Shown here piece by piece: positions 1 through 10,258 of a DNA stretch of 64,000 bases. A program made the translations under genes and the position numbers. This stretch comes from Nothopassalora personata (lineage: Eukaryota; Ascomycota; Dothideomycetes; Mycosphaerellales; Mycosphaerellaceae), in the NCBI GenBank assembly GCA_033816765.1, contig CM066287.1, positions 3,286,001-3,350,000 of the forward strand, written 5' to 3'. The first letter of the stretch is position 1. Each line of letters opens with the position of its first letter. The notes beneath the pieces were generated by a model. The model had not been told where the DNA came from. It saw only the letters and a program-made list of their open reading frames with translations, and did not search any database.

Positions 1-746
1 CTTTCAAAATCTGTCGCTGTTCCCTCACCTTCCTTTGCATAGTTAATGTAAGAGCGAGGCCCCGAGCCATCTCGATGCTCAACCGCACATACCACGAATC
101 CGTAGCTGGCGAACTCTCCACAAACTGACGAGTACATCGTCCTCGTCCCACCCAAGCCATGACTAAACAGAATGAAGGGAAATGCAGGCTCGTCTTCGGC
201 ACCCTCTGGCTTCTTTCCAACTTCCGTCTTCACACGTTTACCACGAGTCTTTGCATTGACCTCGGGTGCCCAGTACCGGGCAACAGCGGCATTTCGAAAA
301 GCAGGCAATTTCGTGAACATCGTGGGAAGGAAGACAGGAATGGCGAGTGAACCAGTACCTGAGAATCGCCCATTCCCCTGGGCGATCCCCAGTCTTGGTC
401 TTCCAAGCCATAGCTCCCGTGACGGTTTCGATCCTTGCTTTGCAGCATTTTTGGCATGCGACTGTGGCGCTGATGCAGGATAGTATACCGTCATTAAGAC
501 AGTTTCCAGTTGTAATAGGTGGCGCTTGTTCCGACTGATGTGAGAGAATACCTTAGGGTCGGATGCAGGAACCTCGATTTCCATAGTGCCGACGGGGTAT
601 GGACCCGTGTAGCTGGGAAGGGCACGTGCCGGTAATAGAAAGGTATCGCGCCATCCTCGAGGTGGTCTTGCCTTAGGCTTCTTCGCATTCGGAACTTGAC
701 TTGTCTTCTCAGATCCGAGTTTCGGATGGCCTGAAGGAAGTTTCAT
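1..746 (-). CDS. Platelet-activating-factor acetylhydrolase-like lipase, 3' end outside window
   Basis: The reverse strand is open from an ATG at 746 to the left edge, about 248 codons. Near the edge it carries the block FSHGLGG followed by TMYSSVCGEFASYGFVV and AVEHRDGSGPR, the oxyanion-hole and early alpha/beta-hydrolase region of the fungal PAF-AH (isoform II, PF03403) family. That family hydrolyses the sn-2 acyl group of oxidised or short-chain phospholipids. The GxSxG nucleophile elbow and the Asp/His should lie beyond position 1. The start is uncertain: the same frame continues upstream to 893 with a hydrophobic segment, but one TGA at 777-779 separates the two parts (separate entry). 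Beginning at 746 would give a protein without a membrane anchor. Family assignment is firm; the N-terminus is not. Confidence 0.85.
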   Translation of the reverse strand, partial: MKLPSGHPKLGSEKTSQVPNAKKPKARPPRGWRDTFLLPARALPSYTGPYPVGTMEIEVPASDPKVFSHISRNKRHLLQLETVLMTVYYPASAPQSHAKNAAKQGSKPSRELWLGRPRLGIAQGNGRFSGTGSLAIPVFLPTMFTKLPAFRNAAVARYWAPEVNAKTRGKRVKTEVGKKPEGAEDEPAFPFILFSHGLGGTRTMYSSVCGEFASYGFVVCAVEHRDGSGPRSYINYAKEGEGTATDFE

Positions 747-776
747 GTCGACCGTGCCGCTGGGATCCGACTGGGA

Positions 777-893
777 TCACTCCACCCAGTGTGTGAAGCG
801 CTCGCTCGCGAAGCTGGGAAAATGCTCAAGCATGTGCAACAGTGCTGTGTTAGGCGTGAAGTGCCATACGCCGAAAAGGACGATGGCAAGCAT
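777..893 (-). pseudogene. Hydrophobic N-terminal segment cut off from the PAF-AH-like gene by an in-frame TGA
   Basis: An ATG at 893 opens 38 codons beginning MLAIVLFGVWHF and ending ERFTHWVE, followed by TGA at 777-779. The frame then continues without another stop into the PAF-AH-like protein. The hydrophobic start looks like the signal anchor expected before such a lipase. I found no convincing intron that removes the TGA and keeps frame: the possible donors here are non-consensus and joining them shifts the frame. It may be a nonsense mutation, readthrough, a sequencing error, or a short unrelated upstream ORF. Confidence 0.45.
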
Positions 894-2012
894 GTCTTTA
901 CATTGGAAGGGAGAACGTATCTGTATTTCCTGTACATGAGAATCCGATGCACCAGAGGGAACAGACAGACGCGTTGCCGTGATGTGGTCTCAAACTCTGG
1001 AAGTGGATATATGTATACAGAAGTCTGACGTCGATGTGGCGCAGTTCCTGCTTACCTAAGCACGTGATCTGTAGCAAGACTAAATACCCCTACCTTGGTG
1101 ATGCGAGAGATACTTTCAGATAATCGAGGACTGCAGTCCAAATTCGGCATCTACCGGAAAGCTTGGGGCAGGTGTTCATTACGAGCGACCCAGCCGGAAG
1201 CAGCGCTCACATTTTGAGGCTTCTGGGTGCGAAGATGGGTTGTGTTCACATCTGTCTTTCTGAATCTGTCAGGCTTCGCAGGCACGACGGCGTGTCTGTG
1301 AAGACATTAGAGGTCATGCATGGGAAAACGCCAGAATGAAGCTTGAGCCTGCGTGAGAACTGATGAAAGCAGCTGTAACCAAATGAAGTGTGGTTCCAGG
1401 CGAGGAGTCCACGGAAGCCTAGAAGGATTGCGCGCTGGCAGAGTGTCGTGCGATGGACTCCGTCCCTGTTGTTCAGATTTGATTATAGTTCCCAAGCAAA
1501 AGGGAACATACGTAGCGCAAGTGCGCTGCAAAACACATGCTACAAGCGAAGTGTGACCCAGCAGTGTTACCTGTCGCTGAATGATTACGTATTGGATCTT
1601 TGATGCTGGCAGCTGCGCCCTGCTTAGTCAATACCATGTTAACTAGTCACCGTAACCGCGCCAGGGATGTCTTGGAAAGTGCCTCCATGTGCTTGATGCG
1701 CAGCAAGATGGCCGACTCGGGGAGCGATTTGAAATGTAGTTCACATTGCCATCGGCGCTTGGCAAGGTCCGAGCCGCAGTGGCAGACAGCTTGCTGCAGA
1801 GTCTACAGGGATCTGACTATATTCATTGTGAGCTGCTGATGCCTTCGGGAGACGCATACTCGCGAAGACTTACGTCCAGATTTCTGCACGGTATTCAAAC
1901 ACCTCCACCGCGGAGCATCGGCGAACTGCACACATTCCTGTGGCCCAAGAAGGAGCTTCGGCTCAAGTCATCCTCAATTCAGAACGAAAATATTCGTCGT
2001 TGGCCAGCCACT
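894..2012. other. Intergenic, no gene seen
   Basis: About 1.1 kb between the upstream side of the PAF-AH-like gene and the 3' end of PRP31. Only short open frames without family resemblance occur on either strand. I see no repeat, tRNA or transposon trace. Confidence 0.6.
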
Positions 2013-3953
2013 TCACCCGTCCTGCTTCTGCTTCTTCACCGGTAACGCCGGAACCTTGAAGCCTTGACTGTCGACTTTGCCGGGGCCACTTGGTGTTGCG
2101 GACGACCCACCGATCTGTGTGAAAGTGCCACCCTTGAACCAGCGGTCTTCTTCAGCTTTTCGCTTCCTATTCATCTCGTCGCGAACCTTAGGATCGACAA
2201 GCTCGAGGCCCTGCACAGGCGTGAAGGCGACGGTTGATACAGTACCGCCAGTGTTACCGACGTTAGTCTTCAATCCTGATGAGCCCACACCAGTAGCCCG
2301 TAGGCCATGAGCTTTCAAAGCTCCAGGCGTGCTAAGTCCTCCGCCGAAGCTGCGAAGTGATGTAGCGGTACCACTTGCTGGCGTCGCTCCACCCCATCCG
2401 GCATTCTTCTTCGAAAGTTTGGCCTTCGTGCGTTGGTCGATCTGCGTGGCGCGGACTCGTCCGTCGTCCTGTGCTCCAATCATACCAAGACCCTTGGTGC
2501 CATCCCCATAACCGATTTCGGCCTCCTCCTTGCCGAACACCATCCGATTCTGAGCCTTCCGCAAATCTGTCATGGCTGTAGCCTCCTTCATCTTTCTCAC
2601 GCGGCGACCTCCACGCTTCCGGGATGGCTTATCGTCAGGAGCAGGCAGAGCTTTCGTGCCACTGTTTGGAGGCGCTTCAGAGAGCTTGTTGATGCGCTTC
2701 TCTACTTGCTCTGCGAATACCAGCCCTTGCTCTCCCGATGGCGAGTCATGCGTGGAATCGACACGCGCAGCGAGGACCACCTTAGCGGAGAGGATGCGCA
2801 TGGCTTGCACTTTCAGATCCTGAGGCACACTGCGGATGATGTCGTTCTGGTAAAGCACGCCTTGATTCCGCACGCCAACATTCGTGGCCAATCCTACACC
2901 TCGAGCGCTCTTCTTGTTGCCCAGTGGAGCAAGATTACAAGCTGGCGTCTTGGCCAGTCCAGACAGTCCTCCTGTATAGTTGATAAGCTGTGCAGCCGTG
3001 GCGGAGCCGATGAGAGCGGTCAAGTTGGGAGCGAAGAGGGACATGCGGGATTGCACGTAGTCTGTAAGCACTTTCTTCGCATGGTCAAGCTTCAAGGTCA
3101 TTTGGCAAGCACGACGCACAGTAGCCAGCTCTGTGTCGGAAAGAGGCACGCCGCTAGTCTGAGTCGCCTCCACGGTTACGACCATGAGTGTAGGGCCGTC
3201 CAGAACCTGCTTGAGCGGCTTACCCACGATGTTGTCGGTCGTCTCACTGATCTTCTTGATGTCTTCCATGGGACCGTTGCCAATGATAGCGACCGACCTT
3301 GCATAATCGAGAGGATTCTGAACAAGCGTCTCCAGCTCCGGGAAGCGCACCGAGTAGTGGTCGCGAATGAACTTGTGCACCAGGATGACCTCGCCATCGA
3401 TGCCCGTGGAGAGCGTGTTGGACTGTGTGAGCAACTTGTACTCAGGGTTGTCTTCAATATTGCCGACGTTCTTCGTCTCCTCGCCTGGTGGACGTGTCTT
3501 GTAGTATTCGATTTTCTGCAACACGCCGGAATGGTCAGGGCTGTATCCACACATGTTCAATAGACTATTCGTATGTATGCTGAGGAACAGGAGCGAACTT
3601 ACCTCAAGGAGAGGATCCAGCTGCTTCATGAGACCTGCCACACTGCGGACATCACTGACGTTCTGCAGCTCCATCTTCTCTACGCGTGCCTTCGTCTCCT
3701 CCTCCGTCTCTTCTTCCTCTTGCTTCACATGACTTGGCACATTTGTGTCCTCGCCCACTTCGTCGTCTGGTGCCTCTTCGTCGCCGTCGAGCTCCATGCC
3801 TTCTTGAGGAACGAGACCTGACCCTGCGCTGCCATTGGTTGCAGCGGATGCATCGCCTGCCTCTCCAAAGTACTGATCGTCCACCTGTTCCTGCTCATGT
3901 TCGTCACCGGAATCTTCAAAGTCGTTCAGCAGCTCGTCCGCGATCGTCGCCAT
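2013..3953 (-). CDS. PRP31: U4/U6 snRNP-associated splicing factor Prp31
   Basis: Two exons, 3953-3603 and 3515-2013, give 617 residues. Residues 1-95 are strongly acidic. The Nop domain spans roughly 165-405 and includes APNLTALIGSATAAQL at about 279-295, the region that contacts the 15.5K protein and U4 snRNA. A basic RKRGGRRVRKMKE stretch and a Gly/Thr-rich tail follow, as in other Prp31 proteins. Prp31 holds U4/U6 together with U5 in the tri-snRNP in the nucleus. The 87-nt intron (3516-3602; GTAAGT donor, TTGCAG acceptor) is a multiple of three without stops, so the unspliced frame also reads through; removal restores LLE-KIEYYK, which fits the family. It is head-to-head with CLF1. Confidence 0.95.
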   Translation of the reverse strand: MATIADELLNDFEDSGDEHEQEQVDDQYFGEAGDASAATNGSAGSGLVPQEGMELDGDEEAPDDEVGEDTNVPSHVKQEEEETEEETKARVEKMELQNVSDVRSVAGLMKQLDPLLEVSSLLFLSIHTNSLLNMCGYSPDHSGVLQKIEYYKTRPPGEETKNVGNIEDNPEYKLLTQSNTLSTGIDGEVILVHKFIRDHYSVRFPELETLVQNPLDYARSVAIIGNGPMEDIKKISETTDNIVGKPLKQVLDGPTLMVVTVEATQTSGVPLSDTELATVRRACQMTLKLDHAKKVLTDYVQSRMSLFAPNLTALIGSATAAQLINYTGGLSGLAKTPACNLAPLGNKKSARGVGLATNVGVRNQGVLYQNDIIRSVPQDLKVQAMRILSAKVVLAARVDSTHDSPSGEQGLVFAEQVEKRINKLSEAPPNSGTKALPAPDDKPSRKRGGRRVRKMKEATAMTDLRKAQNRMVFGKEEAEIGYGDGTKGLGMIGAQDDGRVRATQIDQRTKAKLSKKNAGWGGATPASGTATSLRSFGGGLSTPGALKAHGLRATGVGSSGLKTNVGNTGGTVSTVAFTPVQGLELVDPKVRDEMNRKRKAEEDRWFKGGTFTQIGGSSATPSGPGKVDSQGFKVPALPVKKQKQDG

Positions 3954-4295
3954 TTCGTCTCCTGGCGCAGAAGTCGTTGATTGCGCTCAGTGAGGGGGGG
4001 GGGGCATGTGGCGTGGGCGGACGTGCGGGCGTGATCCTGATTCGCAGGCGTATTCGTCAGTATTATGGCTCACGCGATGGGTCTTGTCGTGGAACTCAAA
4101 GGTGAGGAAGTCAAGTCTTGATATATATGCAAGCTTGCTGCAGCGCGAAAGCTCGAAGAAGCCAAACTTTTGCTCCGCAGTCGCGTGAAGCTTAACATTT
4201 CTTCCCATGTGACAAACCACCAAACCACACCCACAGCCGTCTACACACGCTCACCACACTGCGACGGACCACCACCTCCACCACCACAACACATC
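3954..4295. promoter_or_regulatory. Shared divergent promoter of PRP31 and CLF1
   Basis: The 342 bp between the two start codons must hold both 5' UTRs and promoters. Visible features are a G-run at about 3997-4004, a TATATATA stretch near 4121-4128 and a C/A-rich pyrimidine tract (about 4205-4290) just before the CLF1 start, typical of fungal core promoters. No specific factor site is assigned; the bidirectional role is inferred from layout. Confidence 0.6.
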
Positions 4296-6320
4296 ATGGA
4301 GTCCTCGCGTGGCCCTCCCCGGGTCAAGAACAAGGCCGCCGCGCCCCAGCAGATCTCCGCCGAACAGCTGTTGCGCGAGGCCGTCGACCGCCAGGAGCCC
4401 GGCGTCGTTGCACCAACACAGCGCTTTGCCGACCTCGAGGAGCTTCACGAATACCAAGGGCGCAAGCGGAAAGAGTTCGAGGACTATGTGCGCCGCAACC
4501 GCCTGAACATGGGCAACTGGTTCCGGTATGCCGCCTGGGAACTGGAACAGAAGGAATACCGAAGAGCCCGCAGTGTCTTCGAGCGCGCACTGGACGTGGA
4601 GAGCACCAACGTGCAGCTATGGGTGAGGTATATCGAATCGGAAATGAAAGAGCGGAACATCAACCATGCGCGCAACCTGTTGGACAGAGCTGTGACCATT
4701 CTTCCACGCGTCGACAAGCTCTGGTACAAGTATGTCTACATGGAGGAGATGCTTGGAAATGTTGCGGGGACGAGGCAGGTGTTTGAGCGATGGATGTCGT
4801 GGGAGCCAGACGAGGCGGCCTGGAACGCCTACATCAAGCTGGAGAAGCGATACAACGAGTTCGACCGAGCGCGGAACATCTTCGAGAGGTTCACCATCGT
4901 TCATCCGGAGTCTCGGAATTGGATCAAGTGGGCACGTTTTGAAGAGGAGAATGGCACGAGTGACCTGGTGCGGGAGGTATTCGGCATGGCGATCGAGACT
5001 CTGGGCGACGAATTCATGGACGAGAAACTCTTCATGGCCTACGCCAGATTTGAGGCCAAGCTTAAGGAGTACGAACGCGCGAGAGCAATCTACAAGTATG
5101 CACTAGACCGCATGCCGCGCTCAAAATCCGCCACTCTCCACAAAGCCTATACTCAATTCGAGAAACAGTACGGCGATCGTGAGGGTGTAGAGGATGTTGT
5201 GCTTTCAAAGCGAAGAGTCCTTTACGAAGAGCAGGTCAAAGAGAACCCGAAGAACTACGACGCTTGGTTCGATTATGCCAGACTAGAGGAAGCAGGACAG
5301 GACCCGGAGAGGGTCAGAGACGTTTATGAACGAGCAATCGCACAGATACCGCCGAGCCATGAAAAGCGCCACTGGAGGCGGTATATTTACCTCTGGATAT
5401 TCTATGCCCTGTACGAGGAGCTGGAAACAAAGGACATTGCTCGAGCAGCGCAAGTCTACGAAGAAGCAACCAAAATCATTCCCCACAAGAAGTTCACATT
5501 CGCAAAGGTCTGGATCCTCAAGAGCCAGTTCCATCTACGGCAACAAGAACTGGATCGAGCGCGAAAGACAATGGGGATTGCGATAGGCGCGTGTCCCAAG
5601 AATAAGCTGTTCCGCGCGTACATCGACATGGAGCTGAAGCTATTCGAGTTTGTTCGGTGCCGGACGTTGTACGAGAAGTGGATCGAGTTTGACGCGTCCA
5701 ATTCGCAAGCCTGGATCAAGTTTGCCGAGCTTGAACGCGGTCTCGAAGACCTGCAACGTACTCGCGCCATCTTCGAGCTTGCCATTCAGCAAGAGGTTTT
5801 GGACATGCCAGAGCTTGTCTGGAAAGCGTACATTGACTTTGAGGAGGAGGAAGGCGAGTACGAAAAGACGCGGTCGCTGTATGAGCGTCTGTTGGCCAAG
5901 ACGGAGCACGTCAAGGTATGGATCAGCTACGCACAATTCGAGATCAGTGTGCCAGACTCGTCCGAGGAGATTGCAGGAGATTCGGAGGCTGCGGTCAGCG
6001 ACGCTGCTAAAGCTCGCACGCGGAAGATCTTCGAGCGGGCGCACAAGCTGTACAAAGATAGCTCCTTGGTCGAGGAGAGAGTGGCGCTTCTCAACGCGTG
6101 GAAAGGGTTCGAGGAGACGCATGGCAGCGAGCAGGACCAAGAAAAGATTTCGAAGCAGATGCCAAGGCGTGTCAAGAAGAGGAGAAAGCTCGACGATGAC
6201 TCGTTTGAGGAGTACATGGATTACGTGTTCCCGGCGGACGACGAGAGTTCTGCGAAGATGAGCAAGCTCATGATGATGGCGCAGAAGTGGAAGCAGGAGA
6301 AGGAGAGTGCTGCTTCGTAG
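4296..6320 (+). CDS. CLF1: Pre-mRNA-splicing factor Clf1/Syf3 (crooked-neck-like HAT-repeat protein)
   Basis: A single exon of 674 residues. I start it at [13 protein letters not shown] (4296), because the 42 upstream in-frame codons are low-complexity leader without family resemblance. Nearly the whole protein is HAT (half-a-TPR) repeats with the recurring W..Y..E pattern, for example [32 protein letters not shown] and [12 protein letters not shown]. It ends in a basic stretch ([13 protein letters not shown]) that is a likely nuclear signal. The protein is the scaffold of the Prp19/NTC complex and helps assemble the activated spliceosome. Length and repeat content match the family's usual size. 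It shares its promoter region with PRP31. Confidence 0.96.
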   Translation: MESSRGPPRVKNKAAAPQQISAEQLLREAVDRQEPGVVAPTQRFADLEELHEYQGRKRKEFEDYVRRNRLNMGNWFRYAAWELEQKEYRRARSVFERALDVESTNVQLWVRYIESEMKERNINHARNLLDRAVTILPRVDKLWYKYVYMEEMLGNVAGTRQVFERWMSWEPDEAAWNAYIKLEKRYNEFDRARNIFERFTIVHPESRNWIKWARFEEENGTSDLVREVFGMAIETLGDEFMDEKLFMAYARFEAKLKEYERARAIYKYALDRMPRSKSATLHKAYTQFEKQYGDREGVEDVVLSKRRVLYEEQVKENPKNYDAWFDYARLEEAGQDPERVRDVYERAIAQIPPSHEKRHWRRYIYLWIFYALYEELETKDIARAAQVYEEATKIIPHKKFTFAKVWILKSQFHLRQQELDRARKTMGIAIGACPKNKLFRAYIDMELKLFEFVRCRTLYEKWIEFDASNSQAWIKFAELERGLEDLQRTRAIFELAIQQEVLDMPELVWKAYIDFEEEEGEYEKTRSLYERLLAKTEHVKVWISYAQFEISVPDSSEEIAGDSEAAVSDAAKARTRKIFERAHKLYKDSSLVEERVALLNAWKGFEETHGSEQDQEKISKQMPRRVKKRRKLDDDSFEEYMDYVFPADDESSAKMSKLMMMAQKWKQEKESAAS

Positions 6321-7515
6321 ATACAGTAGAATTGTGTATGACGAAGTGTCGACGACGAACGGCTCCGTCGTGGCGTCATCCTACAGCGCGCTCCTCGAGA
6401 TTGAGATTGTGACTCACTTCTGTGCACCTTTGGCTCATGGACATGTCTAATAACAGCCTGTGAGCCGTCAACGCGAGACGTCTTCCCTCAGCGCTAAGTC
6501 GCACCTTCACTTGTTGAGGATGGATGGGGCCGTTGGAGACGCGCTAGCGTGACAGGGGCCTTCGCCAGCTATAAGACACTTTCTGGTGCTGCGAACGCCG
6601 ATCGTCTCGAGGTACACGGCACGACTGTTTCGTGTATCGTCGTGGCGTTTGTCCGCCGCTCACGCGTCCTGGGATCGTCTTCGACTGTACTGTATTTCCC
6701 TCACACGCGCAGGCTATCGTTCCGGCGACAGCAACGGTATGCTTGATTCCATCCATCGATAGAGCGAGGCTCGAGCCGCTGCGCACAGTTTGCGTCATCT
6801 AGAAGTTCGCGTTCTATATCTAGATTGAAGCAAGTGGTGTGCTCTGGGGCGCTTTGATCGGTGTGCAGCGTGGCTATCCCTAACGTCAGGGGATGATACT
6901 CTGGCTGTGGGTCTTCGTGACGGGAACGCAGCCCGGTGGCGGCCTACAGTACAGTACCGTTGGACGACGTAGCACAAGGATTCTCACCCGTGTTCTCTAT
7001 GCATACCGGTACAAGGAGCTGCAGCAGGCGCAGTGCTCCTTCCAAATCTCTCGTCTTCCCTTGCTCCCACCTCATCATCCCCTCTTATCTCCTCGGGCAG
7101 CACAGCTCAAAATATCAAGGAGGCAAGCGATGGGTTCATATATCCTCGCCGCGATTGCCTGGAACTCTGCGTTTCCTTCTACGAATGCAGTGTAGTACGG
7201 CATAACTCGTTGTTAGAGACAATCGCCTTCGCATTCCTTGCGATTTCTTTCTTGCCAGGGCTGGCCTCGGCACGACTACACCACACTACCCATATCTATA
7301 CGAGATCCGCCAAATATCCGAATTGGAGCCGACCTCACACGACTGTCACGCCTTGCGCTATAGAAACGGAAGACGTGTCGTGTGTACACATGTCGGCCGT
7401 ACTCACGTCGAAAGACTAGAACCTAAACAACGCCTCATCCGCCTTGGCTTCGATCTATACATTCATCTATCAACCAAAAAGAAACGACCACCTCGTCACT
7501 CCATCACCGAACATC
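6321..7515. other. Intergenic, no gene seen; 5' leader of the next gene at its right end
   Basis: About 1.2 kb between CLF1 and a small hypothetical gene. Short frames here lack family resemblance. The last 100 bp or so, rich in C, T and A, looks like a fungal 5' UTR. Confidence 0.55.
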
Positions 7516-7878
7516 ATGCCGTCAAACATGTTGGAACCTCTACACCCTCGCAACTCGCTGCGCAGACTTCGCACCGCTTTCACATCATCACCCTCGCCCT
7601 CGCCGTCGACAGCTTCCACGTCGCCACGATCAGCAGGCACGCCGACTTCAAACGGCTCAAGATTCTCGAGCCTAAGCTTTGGCAACATGTCGAATCTTTC
7701 CGTCGGCAGCGCATTGAACTCGAAACGCGCAATCCGCCGGAAGAAGAGCTCAATTGAGATTGAGCAAGAAGAGGAGCGAACGTTTGTTAGCGAATCTTTG
7801 ATGTCGTTAGTGGAGCCACGACCGAGTGTTGGCCCTGCTTGTGGTGGCATTGAAGAAGTTCTCGATGGGCGAGCGTAG
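7516..7878 (+). CDS. Small conserved-type fungal hypothetical protein
   Basis: A 120-residue single-exon frame starting MPSNMLEPLHPRNSLRR at 7516 after a C/A-rich leader. The centre is Ser/Thr/Pro-rich and low-complexity. A basic RRKKSS and an acidic IEIEQEEER follow, then a C-terminal LVEPRP and GGIEEVLDG. A C-terminal EPRP followed by GGIEEV recalls a group of short uncharacterised ascomycete proteins; that is from memory. No membrane segment or signal peptide is visible, so a soluble protein is likely. No function is assigned. Confidence 0.65.
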   Translation: MPSNMLEPLHPRNSLRRLRTAFTSSPSPSPSTASTSPRSAGTPTSNGSRFSSLSFGNMSNLSVGSALNSKRAIRRKKSSIEIEQEEERTFVSESLMSLVEPRPSVGPACGGIEEVLDGRA

Positions 7879-8285
7879 AGTGTGAAAGACTTCGTCATTG
7901 GTGAAGATGGAGAAAGTGGCACAATGAAGGTTCAATTCTTGGTCCATTAGCGTTTTGGGAGAGGTTAGATCGGGTGGCGGGAGGGTCAGGCGTCATGCTG
8001 TTGAACGAGGTCAGACACGTTTAGCGAGGGGAGTTTCATGGACAGGGATGTATTCCGCAAGCTTGTGCGGACCTTGTAAATGAGATGGGATGCAAGGAAT
8101 ATCGATGACAGAGGCCTCTATGTTCGTCAATCCGAATATGTCCTCATATGTGCAAATCTGTCTCGTCCCCATCGTATTCATGGCTCCCCGTATGTACATG
8201 GTTCAGCCTGTCGTCTATGCATTCACTGTACGCATAAAGGGTATCGCGCAGCAGTGCCAACCTCCCGGAAATGTTAATACGGCCT
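7879..8285. other. Intergenic region between convergent genes
   Basis: About 400 bp between the stop of the small hypothetical gene and the stop of the mitochondrial carrier. It should hold both 3' UTRs; no gene or repeat is seen. Confidence 0.6.
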
Positions 8286-9526
8286 TCATGATCTCGCATA
8301 CTCTTCAGCGTCAATTGGATCGCCTCGTCGTTGTGCAAGGTAGATTCGCCCACTCTCATACACACCCAGGTACAATCCACTCCCCAGCATCGTCCATACA
8401 CCTCTCAGTGCTCCGCCACGAAACAGACCTTTGTAACCTTGCTCTTGGATGATTTCCCGCGCCACCTGCAGACTGCCTGAACGCTTCGGCCTTATTGCCT
8501 CTTTGACGGTCTCGACAGGCTTGTCTTTGACCGCCTCAACAGTCTTCCTGGTGGCATCAGCCAAAGCATCCTTCGCTGCCTTGACGCTTTCGCGGGGGGT
8601 GGACTTGGAATCGTCGGAGCCACTTTCCACCGCGGCTAGCATGATTCGCGTCTTAACCACATCGATTGGTGTAGTGATGACAGCGGCGATACTGCCTCCC
8701 GTGCCAGCGCTGACTGCTGTGATCATCCCACTTTCTAGCAATGTATGGGTCCGTGTGCCCCGCTCATTTCTATACCGCCTGACACTCTCCTTTATGCGCT
8801 CAAACATGGGGAACTGCATCGCAGTGAACGGTAGGTTGCGTCCTGCTAAGGCGGCGTATCCTCGCCATAGCGCCAGTGGGTTGGATCGAAATCGCTTGAT
8901 CGTTTGCAGGGTGGCATTGACACGAGGCCGATCCCGGTTGGAGTTGTCCACCATTTGTGCATTCTGCTTGATTACTTCGGCAGGTGTAAGGATGGCACAT
9001 GAGACCAGCTCAGCAGATCCAGAGGCAATGGCATGTATCAGAGGTGTAGGTAAAAAAGGTTTGGCCCCGACGGTTGAATTCGCTTCGCAGAGGGTCGACT
9101 TTATACCTTCATATGTAGAGAAGAATGCCCCCGAGGAGGGCAACGTTGCTGTGATATAGTTCTTGAGCTTGATGTCGCCGGTCATATACGGACCATGACT
9201 TCAACTGACCGAGAATCACCGAGCCCACTCCCTGATAGACTCCCCGAAACATGCTCGGGTTGAAGCCGGTGTTTGCGGCATTGCGATATAGCCTGGTATA
9301 GTCTGGAGACTGCAGTCGAGTCTTTATCGTGTCGAGCGGCTGAGATGGTTAGCCAGGATTGTGATTCGTAAGCTGTAGCAGGACATGTTACTTACGTAGA
9401 CGATCAGGTCAACAGTGAAAGCGGCGAGTGCTCCGGCTCTGTTGTGGTCGGATCAGCTGCATGGAATGTTGCGTGTAAAGGCATTAAAGATTACATCCAT
9501 ATTTCAGCACTAGTATTTTCGGACAT
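8286..9526 (-). CDS. Mitochondrial carrier, S-adenosylmethionine transporter type (Pet8/SAMC-like)
   Basis: Four exons (9526-9495, 9438-9396, 9339-9210, 9148-8286) give 355 residues; the introns are 56, 56 and 61 nt and total length is in frame. The joined N-terminus reads AGALAAFTVDLIVYPLDTIKTR, the first Px[DE]xx[KR]x[KR] carrier signature. LTPAEVIKQ and TTPIDVVKTR mark repeats two and three, and each repeat ends with a GxxR/GxYxG-type element (MFRGVYQG, LWRGYAAL, LFRGGALRG). Repeat order and the GAFFSTYEGIK segment fit the SAM carrier branch, which imports SAM into mitochondria in exchange for SAH. Substrate is inferred from family resemblance. About 60 charged residues inserted in the third repeat, with two KxxVExVKxx-like units, are unusually long. 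Confidence 0.88.
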
Positions 9527-9789
9527 CTACGACCTGTTTCCTGTGGTAATTACCAGCGCAAGACAGCAACTCCACAGACGACAGTGTGACGAGTGGAATC
9601 GATATAATGTTGTGCGTGTCTCCAGTGTCGACAATGACGAGTGCAAAACGAATCTGATCTCGAGATAATCACTAGCGGGTGACTCTGCCAAGGCCCCGCG
9701 CCGATGCCGGATATTGTCATCTCGGCCCAGGAATAGACAAACAGCATGAACACCGACGAACCAGCGCAGTGTCGATGCCCCCGATGGCT

Positions 9790-10258
9790 CAGCCTGCAGG
9801 CATCGTTAGAAGAAATCTTCGCACACAAACGATAAGTGAGTACGAGTCGCATCTATACGCATCGCCGCGTCTGACATGTCAGCAACATCGTCCAGATCTT
9901 TGGAGCAAAACCCTGGAGGAAATTACAGGCCTTGACGGCTTGACCATCGAAGAGCATCGCTCAATGGCATCGGTATTCATGCTTGCTGGCGAGCGACCGT
10001 GGGGCGCTAGGCATCTTCGCATGGCTTGGACATCTGCTGATCATACCTTTCGCTTCTAGCTACAGAACCGACCGCCACAGCCTTGTCAGGAACCACTTAC
10101 TATCTGCTTCGCAACCCACAGTACATGCGCAAGCTGACTACGGAAATTCGAGAAGCACCCTCCAGCTTTGATGACCTAACTCTCGATTCGATTCAGAAGC
10201 TGAAGTATCTACACGCCGTGCTGCAGGAAGGCGTCTGCATGTATCCACTGTCACGATA
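9790..10258 (+). pseudogene. Cytochrome P450 internal fragment
   Basis: One frame reads RPDLWSKTLEEI, LTIEEHRSMASVFMLAG, then after about 70 bp EPTATALSGTTYYLLRNP, MRKLTTEIREAP and LKYLHAVLQEGVCMYP before TAA at 10256-10258. This is the stretch before the I helix, the I helix (normally AGxET) and the K helix (ExxR; here EGVC, so the Arg of the ExxR pair is lost) of a fungal P450. The 70-bp break could be an intron with a GC donor, but the N-terminal half and the haem-binding FxxGxxxC loop are missing nearby. I call it a gene remnant that cannot encode a working monooxygenase. Its left limit is approximate. Confidence 0.7.

Noticed and set aside
2433..3563. 376-codon forward frame antisense to PRP31
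   Set aside because: It mirrors the coding strand of PRP31, has no family resemblance and arises from the codon bias of the opposite strand.
5640..6261. Overlapping frames of 160-200 codons inside CLF1 on both strands
   Set aside because: They lie fully within the conserved HAT-repeat gene.
8449..9159. 236-codon forward frame antisense to the mitochondrial carrier
   Set aside because: It is a shadow of the carrier gene, whose signatures are clear on the reverse strand.
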